Source: Chromatiales bacterium
Lineage (GTDB): Bacteria > Pseudomonadota > Gammaproteobacteria > Steroidobacterales > BM003
NCBI GenBank assembly: GCA_002868855.1
Contig: PKUM01000126.1
Location: forward strand, 1 to 58,208
DNA: 58,208 nucleotides
Reading direction: 5' to 3'
Below, one piece after another: positions 20,021 to 28,769 of this stretch. The translations under genes and the position numbers were made by a program. Under the pieces are notes generated by a model, which was given only the letters and a program-made list of their open reading frames with translations, ran no database searches and was not told the origin of the DNA. Within the stretch, counting starts at the first letter, position 1. Every line of letters starts with the position of its first letter.

Positions 20021-20824
20021 GTGCTTCAAATCACAGTTCCAATTCTATACGCCGCTGCGGCACTTGTACTGCTGAGATCGGCCAAGCCTGATCAGGCCTC
20101 GGCCTGGTCCTCGCCACCGCTAGGGATGGCGTTGGGGGTAAGCGCGTTATTGCTACACAGCAGTCTTTTGGCGGGCGCTATCTTCATCGATGGGACCCTC
20201 GCGCTGGGGCTCGGCAACGTAATCGGACTGATCGGTTGGCTGACTGCGATTCTGGCGCTTGCCGGGAGCGCCAAACCCGATATGCGGGGGCTTGCCGGCA
20301 TCCTCCTGTGCGTTGCGGCGGCCATGTCGATTGGTACGGCCTTGCCGTTGGCCAGCAGCTTTACTCGCGCGATGACGTGGCAATTGCAGGCTCATGTGAT
20401 GATGTCCATGCTGGCCTACTCCATGCTCGGTATCGGGGCGGCGCTGGCATTGTTGATAGCGGCCCAGGACAGGCGTCTTCGACAACGTCGTCCGACCGGT
20501 TGGCTGCGTATCCTGCCGCCAATGGAAACGCTTGAACAGTCGTTATTCGCTGCTTTAACTATTGGTTTTCTGCTATTGAGCCTCGCGGTTTTCAGCGGTT
20601 TGATTTTCGTAGAAGACCTGTTTGCCCAGCATCTCGTTCACAAGTCAGTGTTGTCGATTCTGGCCTGGCTCATTTTTGCGGTGCTGTTGGCGGGACGGTG
20701 GCGCTATGGCTGGCGTGGCAAGCGTGCCGTCCACTGGACGCTGGTCGGATTCGCCGTACTCGCGTTGGCATATTTCGGTAGCAAGCTGGTACTGGAAGCA
20801 TTGCTCGGACGGCAATGGGGATAA
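20021..20824 (+). CDS. ypjD: Cytochrome c assembly (CcsA/HemX-like) inner-membrane protein, YpjD family
   Basis: A 267-residue polytopic membrane protein with about eight hydrophobic segments. The C-terminal half resembles the CcmC/CcsA heme-handling family (WQLQAHVMMSMLAYSMLGIG and HLVHKSVLSILAWLIFAVLL with conserved histidines). YpjD homologues sit beside ffh in many gammaproteobacteria, and their exact role is unresolved. The start is GTG, after CAGGGT. corB follows on the same strand. Confidence 0.85.
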   Translation: MLQITVPILYAAAALVLLRSAKPDQASAWSSPPLGMALGVSALLLHSSLLAGAIFIDGTLALGLGNVIGLIGWLTAILALAGSAKPDMRGLAGILLCVAAAMSIGTALPLASSFTRAMTWQLQAHVMMSMLAYSMLGIGAALALLIAAQDRRLRQRRPTGWLRILPPMETLEQSLFAALTIGFLLLSLAVFSGLIFVEDLFAQHLVHKSVLSILAWLIFAVLLAGRWRYGWRGKRAVHWTLVGFAVLALAYFGSKLVLEALLGRQWG

Positions 20825-20905
20825 CTCGCCGCGACCGGTTTCCTTGACACGGTACCCGCCAGAGCCCCAACATTTAACCGCAATCAGCCGACCAGAAATA
20901 ATTTC

Positions 20906-22168
20906 TTGAACGAAGACGTTCCTTTATCCCTGCTTTTTTCCCTGCTTGTTTTTTTGCTGCTGTTGTCTGCGTTTTTCTCCAGCAGCGAAACCGCGCTAAT
21001 GACGCTGAACCGGTATCGTCTGCGCCATCAGGCTCGCGCAGGCAACCGGTCGGCCAAACTGATCGAAACGTTGCTATCGCGACCGGACCGACTTATCGGG
21101 CTGATCCTGCTCGGCAACAACCTTGTCAACATCTTCGCTGCATCGCTGACGACTATCATCGCGATTCGGATCGGCGGCGACTCCGCGATCGCGGCTGGCG
21201 CTTTGATCCTGACCGTCGTCATTCTGATTTTTGCCGAAGTAACGCCGAAGACGCTCGCCGCCTTGCAACCCGAGCGCGTTGCAAAGCCGGCTGCTTATGT
21301 CTACTACCCCCTGTTAAAACTGACCTACCCAGTGGTGTGGCTGCTCAACGCGATCAGCAACGGCATACTGCTGCTTCTGGGAGTCTCGCCCAAGAAGCTG
21401 AGCGGAGATGCGTTGAGCCAGGAGGAATTGCGGACCGTCGTCATGGAGGCGAGTTCGCTGATCCCGCGCCGGCACAAACGAATGCTGCTGTCTATTCTCG
21501 ATCTTGAAAACGTGGCAGTCGACGATGTCATGGTGCCGCGCAACGAGATAGTCGGCCTGGATCTGGACAACAGCATCGACGAAATTCTGAGCCAGTTGCA
21601 GAGCTCGCCGCACACCCGTCTGCCGCTATACCGGGAAAACCTCGACAACATTCTCGGCATTGTCCATATCCGCAAGCTCGCCCGACTTTTGACCTCCGGC
21701 CGACTGGACCGCGACAGCCTGTGCGATCTCGCGCGCGAGCCTTATTTTGTACCGGAAGGCACACCGCTGCACGTACAACTGGTCAATTTTCAGGCTTCCA
21801 AGCGCAGGTATGCACTGGTAGTGGACGAGTACGGAGACATTCAGGGGCTGGTGACCCTGGAAGATATCCTCGAGGAAATCGTCGGCGAGTTTACCGCGAT
21901 GCCGATTACTTTGTACCAGGAAGCAGACCGCCAACCCGATGGCAGCTACGTTGTCAGCGGAACAGCAAATATTCGCGACCTCAACCGGTCGCTGAACTGG
22001 GACCTTCCCACTGACGGGGCCAAGACCGTCAACGGGCTGATCCTCGAGGAACTAGAGACCATCCCCAGCCCCGGCACAACGCTCGACATAGACGGGTTTT
22101 CCATCGCAATCATGCAAACCGCCGACAAGGCAGTTAAGACTGTCAGAATTCGAAGCACCGATTCATGA
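20906..22168 (+). CDS. corB: CorB/CorC-family (CNNM-type) transporter with CBS domains
   Basis: A 420-residue membrane protein related to YfjD/CorB and eukaryotic CNNM Mg2+ transport proteins. The N-terminal DUF21 region (about 1-190) has four hydrophobic segments and SSSETALMTLNRYRLRH, VNIFAASLTTI and FAEVTPKTLAA. Two CBS domains follow (VDDVMVPRNEIV, then YALVVDEYGDIQGLVTLEDI). A C-terminal CorC_HlyC domain follows with DGSYVVSGTANIRDLN. The start appears to be TTG at 20906 with only a weak Shine-Dalgarno sequence, so the first residues are uncertain. It converges on radA with 11 bases between them. Confidence 0.9.
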   Translation: MNEDVPLSLLFSLLVFLLLLSAFFSSSETALMTLNRYRLRHQARAGNRSAKLIETLLSRPDRLIGLILLGNNLVNIFAASLTTIIAIRIGGDSAIAAGALILTVVILIFAEVTPKTLAALQPERVAKPAAYVYYPLLKLTYPVVWLLNAISNGILLLLGVSPKKLSGDALSQEELRTVVMEASSLIPRRHKRMLLSILDLENVAVDDVMVPRNEIVGLDLDNSIDEILSQLQSSPHTRLPLYRENLDNILGIVHIRKLARLLTSGRLDRDSLCDLAREPYFVPEGTPLHVQLVNFQASKRRYALVVDEYGDIQGLVTLEDILEEIVGEFTAMPITLYQEADRQPDGSYVVSGTANIRDLNRSLNWDLPTDGAKTVNGLILEELETIPSPGTTLDIDGFSIAIMQTADKAVKTVRIRSTDS

Positions 22169-22179
22169 TCGAATTGCGC

Positions 22180-23529
22180 TCAGAACAACACGTCCAGGGC
22201 CTGTTTTAGTCGGCTGACGGCGATCACTTCAATATCTGCCGGAATTACTCGGGGGCGATTGGCCGTAGGGACAATCGCCCGGTCAAAGCCGTGTTTTGCC
22301 GCTTCCAGCACCCGCTCCTCGCCAAACGGAACGGGCCGCACTTCGCCCGCCAGACCGAGTTCGCCGAGAATAACGGTGCGGTCGCGCAGCGGATGATCGC
22401 GATAGCTGGACAGGATCGCGGCCACCAGCGCGAGGTCCGCGGCAGTCTCACTGATGCGAATACCGCCGACCACGTTGACGAATACGTCGCGGTCATGACT
22501 CGCGATGCCCCCGTGGCGATGGAGTACCGCCAGCAGTAACGACAGGCGGCTCTGATCCAATCCGGCCGCAACCCTGCGCGGATTGCCGGCGCGGCTCTCA
22601 TCCACCAACGCCTGTAACTCGAGCAACAGCGGCCGACTCCCCTCGCGCGTCACAGTTGTCACGCTACCTGCCACGGGCGCGTCATGCGCGGAGAGAAAAA
22701 TAGCCGATGGGTTGCGCACTTCCTTCAGGCCTTCGCTGCTCATCGCGAAAACACCCATTTCATTGGCTGCACCGAAGCGGTTCTTAATCGCCCGCACGAT
22801 CCGAAACCGGCTGCCGGCCTCGCTTTCGAAATACAGCACGGTATCAACCATGTGCTCGAGCACCCGCGGCCCCGCGATCGTGCCGTCCTTGGTAACGTGA
22901 CCGACAAGAAACACGATGCAGCCAGACTGCTTTGCGTATCGCACCAGCCGCGCGGTAGCCTCGCGCAGTTGGCTGACGGAGCCCGGGGCGGAATTCAACT
23001 CTTCCGAGAACATGGTCTGAATCGAATCCACGACCATGACGGCGGGACGGGCGGCGGCGGTCTCGTCGATGACCCTCTCGACCTGGGTCTCGGCAAGCAA
23101 CTCGATTGCGTCGCTGTCCAGCCCAAGTCGCCGCGCTCGCAATGCCACCTGGCGCAACGATTCCTCGCCGGTGACGTACATCACAGGCATGGATTCAGAT
23201 AACCGGGCTGCCGCCTGCAACAGCAGTGTGGACTTGCCGATACCGGGATCCCCGCCCAGTAGTACGACCGAACCGGCTACGAGCCCTCCCCCGAGAACCC
23301 GGTCGAGCTCACCGATTTGCGTCCCGGTACGCCGCTGTTGTGCGTCGTCTACGTCACCGAGACGTTGCCGCCGGGACTCGCCGGCATAGCCGCCGCGCCG
23401 CCGCGGAGCGGTTTCACCGCGTACCTCTGCAAACGTATTCCATGCGTCGCAGTCCGGACACTGACCTTGCCACTTCAGACTTTCGGCACCACAAGCCGTA
23501 CAAACAAAAAGGGTTTTCGCCCGCGCCAT
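22180..23529 (-). CDS. radA: DNA repair protein RadA
   Basis: A RecA-like ATPase that promotes branch migration in recombinational repair. From MARAKTLFVC it is 449 residues. The N-terminal C4 zinc finger uses Cys10, Cys13, Cys24 and Cys27 (CTACG and CPDCD). Walker A is GGDPGIGKST, the RadA-specific motif is KNRFGAANE, and a Lon-like C-terminal domain ends the chain. An ATG three codons upstream (23538) is possible, but the family starts MAKxKxxFVC. Confidence 0.97.
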   Translation of the reverse strand: MARAKTLFVCTACGAESLKWQGQCPDCDAWNTFAEVRGETAPRRRGGYAGESRRQRLGDVDDAQQRRTGTQIGELDRVLGGGLVAGSVVLLGGDPGIGKSTLLLQAAARLSESMPVMYVTGEESLRQVALRARRLGLDSDAIELLAETQVERVIDETAAARPAVMVVDSIQTMFSEELNSAPGSVSQLREATARLVRYAKQSGCIVFLVGHVTKDGTIAGPRVLEHMVDTVLYFESEAGSRFRIVRAIKNRFGAANEMGVFAMSSEGLKEVRNPSAIFLSAHDAPVAGSVTTVTREGSRPLLLELQALVDESRAGNPRRVAAGLDQSRLSLLLAVLHRHGGIASHDRDVFVNVVGGIRISETAADLALVAAILSSYRDHPLRDRTVILGELGLAGEVRPVPFGEERVLEAAKHGFDRAIVPTANRPRVIPADIEVIAVSRLKQALDVLF

Positions 23530-23658
23530 CGAAATCATCCCGCGAAAGAGCGCCCGATGATAGCACCAGACCGGGTTTCCGACCGGATTGATAAAATTAC
23601 CCTAATGTGCCGGAATCGCTAGTTTTTTCCGTTAATTGTCGCGTACACTCCGCGCAGC

Positions 23659-26109
23659 ATGAAGTCCCGTGGTCTGTTCTCTCGAATTCTCGAGCCGATA
23701 CGTAACTCGAGCGTTGCCAGCGCTTTGGTCTACAGCGTTGCGTTCCTGGTACTCGCCACAGGGCCATTGAACGGCGCGCTGGTTGCCGTCGAAGGCGCAC
23801 TTTACGATTACGGCCTCGGGCTTACACCAGATCTGCCCGATCCGCGAGTTACCGTGGTCGGTATCGACGAACGCTCGCTCGATGAGCAAGGCGCCTGGCC
23901 CTGGCCACGTGCAGTAGTCGCCAGGCTGGTCGACAAAATCACCGCTGGTGGCGCATCGTCAATCGTGTTGCTGCTCGACCTGACCCGACCCGAAGCCCGC
24001 GGCGGCTCCGCCGCGGCGAATGCGGATTTATCCGGCAACGGTGATTCACTGTTGCGGGCGTCTATCGAGCGTGCCAGCCGGGTCTATGTCCCGGTTGTTG
24101 CCAATGTCAGCGGCCCGGCCGCGCGCAAGGGATCGGTTTTCGGCGTTCCCCTCGGCCCGACTGGCAGTATTGCCGAAATCACGGACCTGCGACGCCCTCT
24201 GCCGGAATTTGTCGAGCATGCCAGCGGCATCGGGCATATTCACATGGTCCCCGACGGCGACGGTGTTCAGCGCGGCGTTGACCTTCTCATTCGCAATCAG
24301 TCTGACATCATTCCCGCGCTCTCTCTGATAGCCGGCACTCCGCATGAGGACACCGCGGGAACGAGCCCCTTTCTCGAGGGACGCACGCTGCGGTTCGACA
24401 AATTGCTCGTCGATGTCGATACGGACAGCCACTGGCTGCCCCGGTTTTATGCGCCGCGCAGCGGTACCTGGCCATTTCGCGCCGACTCGGCATCCGACGT
24501 TCTGGAGGGGCGCACGCCGGCTGACAAATTCAACGGCAAGATTGTCCTCGTCGGAGTCACCAGCCCGACCATCGAGCCACCGCTTGCCACGCCGGTGGCG
24601 GCCGCGATGCCTGCCGCGACCGTGGTAGCACACCAGATTTCCAGTATTCTGCAGCGCGACTGGCTGAGCAGGCCAGCCTGGGCCTCGATACTCGAAGGCG
24701 CACTCGGAGTGCTTACCATTCTCTACCTTTGTCTTGGCCTGCCACGACTTTCCGCCGTCGCCGGCTGGACCATCACTTTGTCGATGACGGGGCTCCTGAT
24801 TGCTACCGAGTTGACTTTCCTTTTGTCCCAATCGGCCTGGTTGCAGCTGGTAACAACGGCAATTTTCCTGTTGGGCGGTCACCTCGTTCTGACTCTCGAG
24901 GGTCTTACCGCGAGGTCGGCGGGCAGCTCGAAGGAGCGAAATGAATGGCATGAAAGCAACCGCATGATGGGGCTGGCGTATCGCGAGCAGGGTCAACTCG
25001 ATCTCGCATTTGAGCGCCTCCAGGTACTGCCTTACGATGACGAACTGATGAGTACGCTGTACCAGCTCGGCCTCGAGGCAGAGCGCCGCCGTAAAAACGA
25101 GCTGGCGGTCTCGATCTACCGCCATCTGGCCAAACACGAGCCGGACTATCGCGATATCACAAAACGGATAGACATCAACCAGCGTGCCTACCGCCGCCCT
25201 CCCGCAGCGAAAGCACCGCAACCCGTACAGCAACCGCTGCGGGTCAATCGGCAGACCGAACCGGGAAAACCGAAAATCGGGCGTTACACAATCGACCGCG
25301 AGATTGGCCGCAGTGCGATGGGGGTCATGTACCTCGGCAAGGACGAGAGAAACGGGTCTCAGGTCGCGATCAAGGCATTTCCGCTGGCGGATGAATTCGA
25401 CGAGGCGGAACTCGGCGGTGTGCGCGAGAGACTTTTGCGCGAAGGAGACGCCGCGGCGCGGCTCAACCACCCGGACATCGTAAAAGTCTACGCGGCGGGC
25501 GAAAGCCGCGGACTCGGTTACATCGTCATGGAATATGTCGATGCGGTGCGAATGAGCGAATTCGTACCCGAAGAGTCGCGCTTGCCTGCGGCGCGATTGC
25601 TGACGATCGCGGCCCGCGCCGCCGAAGCGCTGCATTATGCGCACGAACAAGGCGTCGTCCATCGCGACATCAAGCCGGCCAATCTGCTCTACAACCCTGT
25701 GAGCGGGATTTTCAAGATTACCGATTTCGGAGTCGCCCGCTCCGCCAATATGAAACGCACCCGGACCGGGGTCGTTATGGGGACTCCGTCATTTATGTCG
25801 CCCGAGCAAATTGCGGGAGAAACTGTGACAGGACACTCGGACTTGTTCGCGCTCGGTGTTACGCTATATCAATTACTTACGTCAGTCCTGCCGTTCAGAG
25901 CAGATACGCTGGTGCAGCAGATGTACAAAATATCTAATGATCCGCACCCGCCGATCGGCCAGCTGAGACAGGACTTGCCACCGTGTGTAGCGGAAATTAT
26001 TGACCGGGCGCTTGAGAAGCGCGCCGAAGACAGGTTTATAGACGGAACCGTTATGTCGGCCGCGCTCAAGCGGTGCGGCGCAGAAATGGATCGTCCGGGC
26101 ACGAAATAG
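23659..26109 (+). CDS. CHASE2-domain Ser/Thr protein kinase
   Basis: An 816-residue membrane sensor kinase of eukaryotic type. After an N-terminal membrane segment (about 17-40) comes a periplasmic CHASE2 domain (DPRVTVVGIDERSLDEQGAWPW to FNGKIVLVGVTSP, about 50-320). Three membrane segments follow (about 335-415), then a TPR-like stretch (about 430-500) and a kinase domain from about 541. The nucleotide loop EIGRSAMGVMYLG, the VAIKAF lysine near 571, HRDIKPAN near 667, DFGVAR near 688 and GTPSFMSPEQ near 714 show an active kinase. It leads an operon with a PP2C phosphatase and an FHA protein and probably phosphorylates them or other targets in response to an envelope signal. The signal is unknown. 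Confidence 0.92.
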   Translation: MKSRGLFSRILEPIRNSSVASALVYSVAFLVLATGPLNGALVAVEGALYDYGLGLTPDLPDPRVTVVGIDERSLDEQGAWPWPRAVVARLVDKITAGGASSIVLLLDLTRPEARGGSAAANADLSGNGDSLLRASIERASRVYVPVVANVSGPAARKGSVFGVPLGPTGSIAEITDLRRPLPEFVEHASGIGHIHMVPDGDGVQRGVDLLIRNQSDIIPALSLIAGTPHEDTAGTSPFLEGRTLRFDKLLVDVDTDSHWLPRFYAPRSGTWPFRADSASDVLEGRTPADKFNGKIVLVGVTSPTIEPPLATPVAAAMPAATVVAHQISSILQRDWLSRPAWASILEGALGVLTILYLCLGLPRLSAVAGWTITLSMTGLLIATELTFLLSQSAWLQLVTTAIFLLGGHLVLTLEGLTARSAGSSKERNEWHESNRMMGLAYREQGQLDLAFERLQVLPYDDELMSTLYQLGLEAERRRKNELAVSIYRHLAKHEPDYRDITKRIDINQRAYRRPPAAKAPQPVQQPLRVNRQTEPGKPKIGRYTIDREIGRSAMGVMYLGKDERNGSQVAIKAFPLADEFDEAELGGVRERLLREGDAAARLNHPDIVKVYAAGESRGLGYIVMEYVDAVRMSEFVPEESRLPAARLLTIAARAAEALHYAHEQGVVHRDIKPANLLYNPVSGIFKITDFGVARSANMKRTRTGVVMGTPSFMSPEQIAGETVTGHSDLFALGVTLYQLLTSVLPFRADTLVQQMYKISNDPHPPIGQLRQDLPPCVAEIIDRALEKRAEDRFIDGTVMSAALKRCGAEMDRPGTK

Positions 26110-26124
26110 GGAAAAATCGCCTTC

Positions 26125-26961
26125 ATGAGTTTGACGGGGAAGATCAAGGCAACAGCGGCCACCGATACGGGGATGGTCCGCGAGCATAACGAGGATGCGA
26201 TCGGCAGCGATCCCGACCTCGGCCTTCTCGTTCTCGCGGACGGCATGGGCGGCTATAACGCTGGCGAGGTGGCATCGGGCATCGCTGTCAAGACAGTGCT
26301 GAGCCAGGTCTCGGCTGCGCTGGAGACCATCCCGGACCGCAATGAAATCGAGCCGGAATCGGGCCTGCGGCGCGATTCGATCATCCTGCGAGACGCGATC
26401 TTTCGGGCCAACCGGATTATCCATAACACGGCCCAGACCCAGCCCGATTGCGAGGGAATGGGCACTACCGTGGTCGCCTGCCTGTTTTATGACAACAAAA
26501 TCTCAGTTGCCCATGTCGGTGACTCACGAATGTACCGAATGCGCGATGGCAACCTTGAGCAGATCACGATGGATCACTCTTTGCTGCAGGAGCTGGTGGA
26601 TCGGGGTTTCTATTCGAAGGAAGAGGCGCTGCGCTCCACAAACAAGAATTATGTAACACGTGCGCTTGGCGTCGAACCCAGTGTCGATGTCGAATTAAAC
26701 GAGGCCGAGGTTGTTCCCGGCGATTTCTATCTACTCTGTTCCGATGGCCTTTCGGATATGGTTGAAGACGATGATATTCAGTTAACTATCAGCACTTTTC
26801 ATGCTAATCTTGATGTAGTTGGTCAACAATTAATCAGACTTTCCAACGATCAGGGCGGACGCGACAACATCTCGTTGATGCTGGCCTACATTGCGCAACC
26901 GTTTCCGGCGCGCAAGGGAATGTTGGGGAACGTTCTGAATTGGTTTAATTCTTCAAAATAG
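26125..26961 (+). CDS. PP2C-family Ser/Thr protein phosphatase
   Basis: A 278-residue cytoplasmic PP2C (PPM) phosphatase needing Mn2+ or Mg2+. Metal-ligand motifs are visible: REHNEDAIG (residues 19-27), VLADGMGGYNAGEVAS with Asp39, VAHVGDSRMYRM, LLCSDGLSDMV and GGRDNISLML. It starts 15 bases after the kinase gene and is the likely antagonist of that kinase. Confidence 0.94.
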   Translation: MSLTGKIKATAATDTGMVREHNEDAIGSDPDLGLLVLADGMGGYNAGEVASGIAVKTVLSQVSAALETIPDRNEIEPESGLRRDSIILRDAIFRANRIIHNTAQTQPDCEGMGTTVVACLFYDNKISVAHVGDSRMYRMRDGNLEQITMDHSLLQELVDRGFYSKEEALRSTNKNYVTRALGVEPSVDVELNEAEVVPGDFYLLCSDGLSDMVEDDDIQLTISTFHANLDVVGQQLIRLSNDQGGRDNISLMLAYIAQPFPARKGMLGNVLNWFNSSK

Positions 26962-26971
26962 AGGGCGGGTA

Positions 26972-27697
26972 ATGGCGCGTTTGATGCTTAGCCTCGACGG
27001 ACAAGTTCTGGCGGAATACAACATGACCAAGGAGCGGTACACGGTTGGCCGCCTGCCGGATAACGATGTCCGCATCGATAATGCAGCTGTGAGCGGCCAC
27101 CACGCGCTCATCATTAATATCCTGAACGACTCGTTTCTTGAGGACCTCAACAGCACCAACGGCACTTATGTCAATGGCAAGCTGATCAAGAAACACGCGC
27201 TTCAGCATGGTGATGTCATCACGATCGGGCATCACCAGTTGCGCTTCGTCGACCAGGAAGAAGCGGACGCGGATCCGGATGAGTTCGAGAAAACGATGGT
27301 CATCCACCCGAGTTCCGCCAGCGCCGAGAAAATGAACCAGGCGGCGCAGGCAGTGCAGCATGCCGTTTCCGGGTCAGGCGAAGCCGGACCCGAGACTGCG
27401 GCGGCGGCCCCGTCCCCGGCGACGCCCAAGATGGCCAAGCTTCAGGTTCTTTCCGGCGCGTTCGCCGGCAAGGAACTCGAATTGACGAAGGCGCTGACCA
27501 CCCTGGGTCGACCAGGCGTGCAGGTGGCAGGGGTTACGCGTCGTGCAGAGGGTTACTACATCGTCCACGTCGACAGCCTCGAGGACGGCAACTACCCGGT
27601 CATGAACGGCAAACGCATTGGTCCGCGGGCGCAGAAGCTCGAGGACAATGATGTGATCGAACTGGCCGGTGTCAAAATGGGGTTTTTCCTCAAGTAA
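26972..27697 (+). CDS. Protein with two FHA domains
   Basis: A 241-residue protein. The first FHA domain (about 24-90) has all phosphothreonine-binding signatures: GRLPDND, SGHH and NSTNGTYVNG. An Ala/Glu/Pro-rich linker with possible phosphorylation sites (EKTMVIHPSSAS) follows. A second, degenerate FHA-like domain (about 150-241) keeps LGRPG, PVMNGKRIG and LEDNDVIELAG but has lost the SxxH element. It starts 10 bases after the phosphatase gene. It is a probable adaptor or substrate for the kinase. Its end overlaps alr tail-to-tail by 8 bases. Confidence 0.9.
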   Translation: MARLMLSLDGQVLAEYNMTKERYTVGRLPDNDVRIDNAAVSGHHALIINILNDSFLEDLNSTNGTYVNGKLIKKHALQHGDVITIGHHQLRFVDQEEADADPDEFEKTMVIHPSSASAEKMNQAAQAVQHAVSGSGEAGPETAAAAPSPATPKMAKLQVLSGAFAGKELELTKALTTLGRPGVQVAGVTRRAEGYYIVHVDSLEDGNYPVMNGKRIGPRAQKLEDNDVIELAGVKMGFFLK

Positions 27698-28769
27698 CGT
27701 AGCGAACGTCTACGCGCTGGGTGACTCCGCACAGCAATTCGTAGGGGATCGTGCCGGCGAGCCGGGCAACCTGCTCGACCGGCAATTCCTCACCCCACAG
27801 GGTCACCTCGTCACCAATAGCTGCATCGGGATGATCCGCCAGACCGAGCGTGATCATATCCATTGACACGCGCCCCAGCAGAGGCGCGTTTCGCCCCCGT
27901 AACGCCACCGGCGCATTATTGCCGAGATGGCGCGGGTAGCCGTCACCATAGCCGATTCCCGCTACTGCAATCCGGGTTGGAACCGGGGCGCACCAGTTGC
28001 CGCCATAGCCCACAGATTCGCCTTTCCCGACCTCGCGCAGGGCAATAATTCGCGCGTTCAGCCGCATCGCCGGACGCAGTCCGAGATCGGCACCGGTTCC
28101 GCAACCAAACGGTGTAACGCCGTAGAGCGCAATTCCCGGCCTGACCCAGTCATAATGACTGCCGCGCCAGCCAAACAAACCGCCTGAGTTGGCCAGTGTC
28201 CGTTCGCAGCCCAAGGTGTCGGTAATCGCGGCAAATTCACGCATCTGACTCTGCGTCTTGGCATCTTCACGGTCATCCGCGTTCGCCAGGTGCGACATCA
28301 GTCGAGGCACCCCGCGGACACTCCCGCAATTACGCAGTCGGTGCAGAAATTCACCAAGATTGGCACCCGTGATCCCGAGCCGGTTCATTCCCGTGTCGAT
28401 TTTCAACCACACGGAGAAAGCACCACCGATCTCGAAATCTTCGAGCATCCGGAGCTGCTCGTCATTGTGAACGACCAGATCGAGACTCAGTTGAGCTGCC
28501 TGCTCCAGTTCAGCACGCAGATTTACGCCCTCGAGCAGCACAACCCGCGAATCGATACCGGCTTTGCGCAACTGTCGGGCCTCCGCGAGGCGCGCGACAG
28601 CCAATGCATCGGCCGATGCAAGCGCCCGCGCCACCGGAACGATACCGTGGCCGTACGCGTTGGCCTTGATGACAGCCATAACGCGGGAGCCGGGGGCTGC
28701 TGCGCGGACGACCTGGAGGTTATGTTTCAGCGCCGTAGTGTTGACCGTGGCACTGCAAAACGACGTCAC
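27690..28769 (-). CDS. alr: Alanine racemase
   Basis: A PLP enzyme converting L-alanine to D-alanine for peptidoglycan. It has 359 residues. The PLP lysine is Lys35 in VMAVIKANAYGHG; SMDMITLGL and the catalytic tyrosine region GESVGYGGNW follow, and GYGDGYPRHL is conserved. The GTG start overlaps the dnaB stop as GTGA, placing it at the end of the rpsF-rpsR-DUF2232-rplI-dnaB-alr block. Confidence 0.96.
   Translation of the reverse strand: MTSFCSATVNTTALKHNLQVVRAAAPGSRVMAVIKANAYGHGIVPVARALASADALAVARLAEARQLRKAGIDSRVVLLEGVNLRAELEQAAQLSLDLVVHNDEQLRMLEDFEIGGAFSVWLKIDTGMNRLGITGANLGEFLHRLRNCGSVRGVPRLMSHLANADDREDAKTQSQMREFAAITDTLGCERTLANSGGLFGWRGSHYDWVRPGIALYGVTPFGCGTGADLGLRPAMRLNARIIALREVGKGESVGYGGNWCAPVPTRIAVAGIGYGDGYPRHLGNNAPVALRGRNAPLLGRVSMDMITLGLADHPDAAIGDEVTLWGEELPVEQVARLAGTIPYELLCGVTQRVDVRYVT

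Noticed and set aside
24046-25662. A 538-codon open frame on the minus strand
   Set aside because: It is antisense to the CHASE2 kinase, whose domains and motifs are clear. The antisense product has no recognisable motif and is typical of GC-rich mirror frames.
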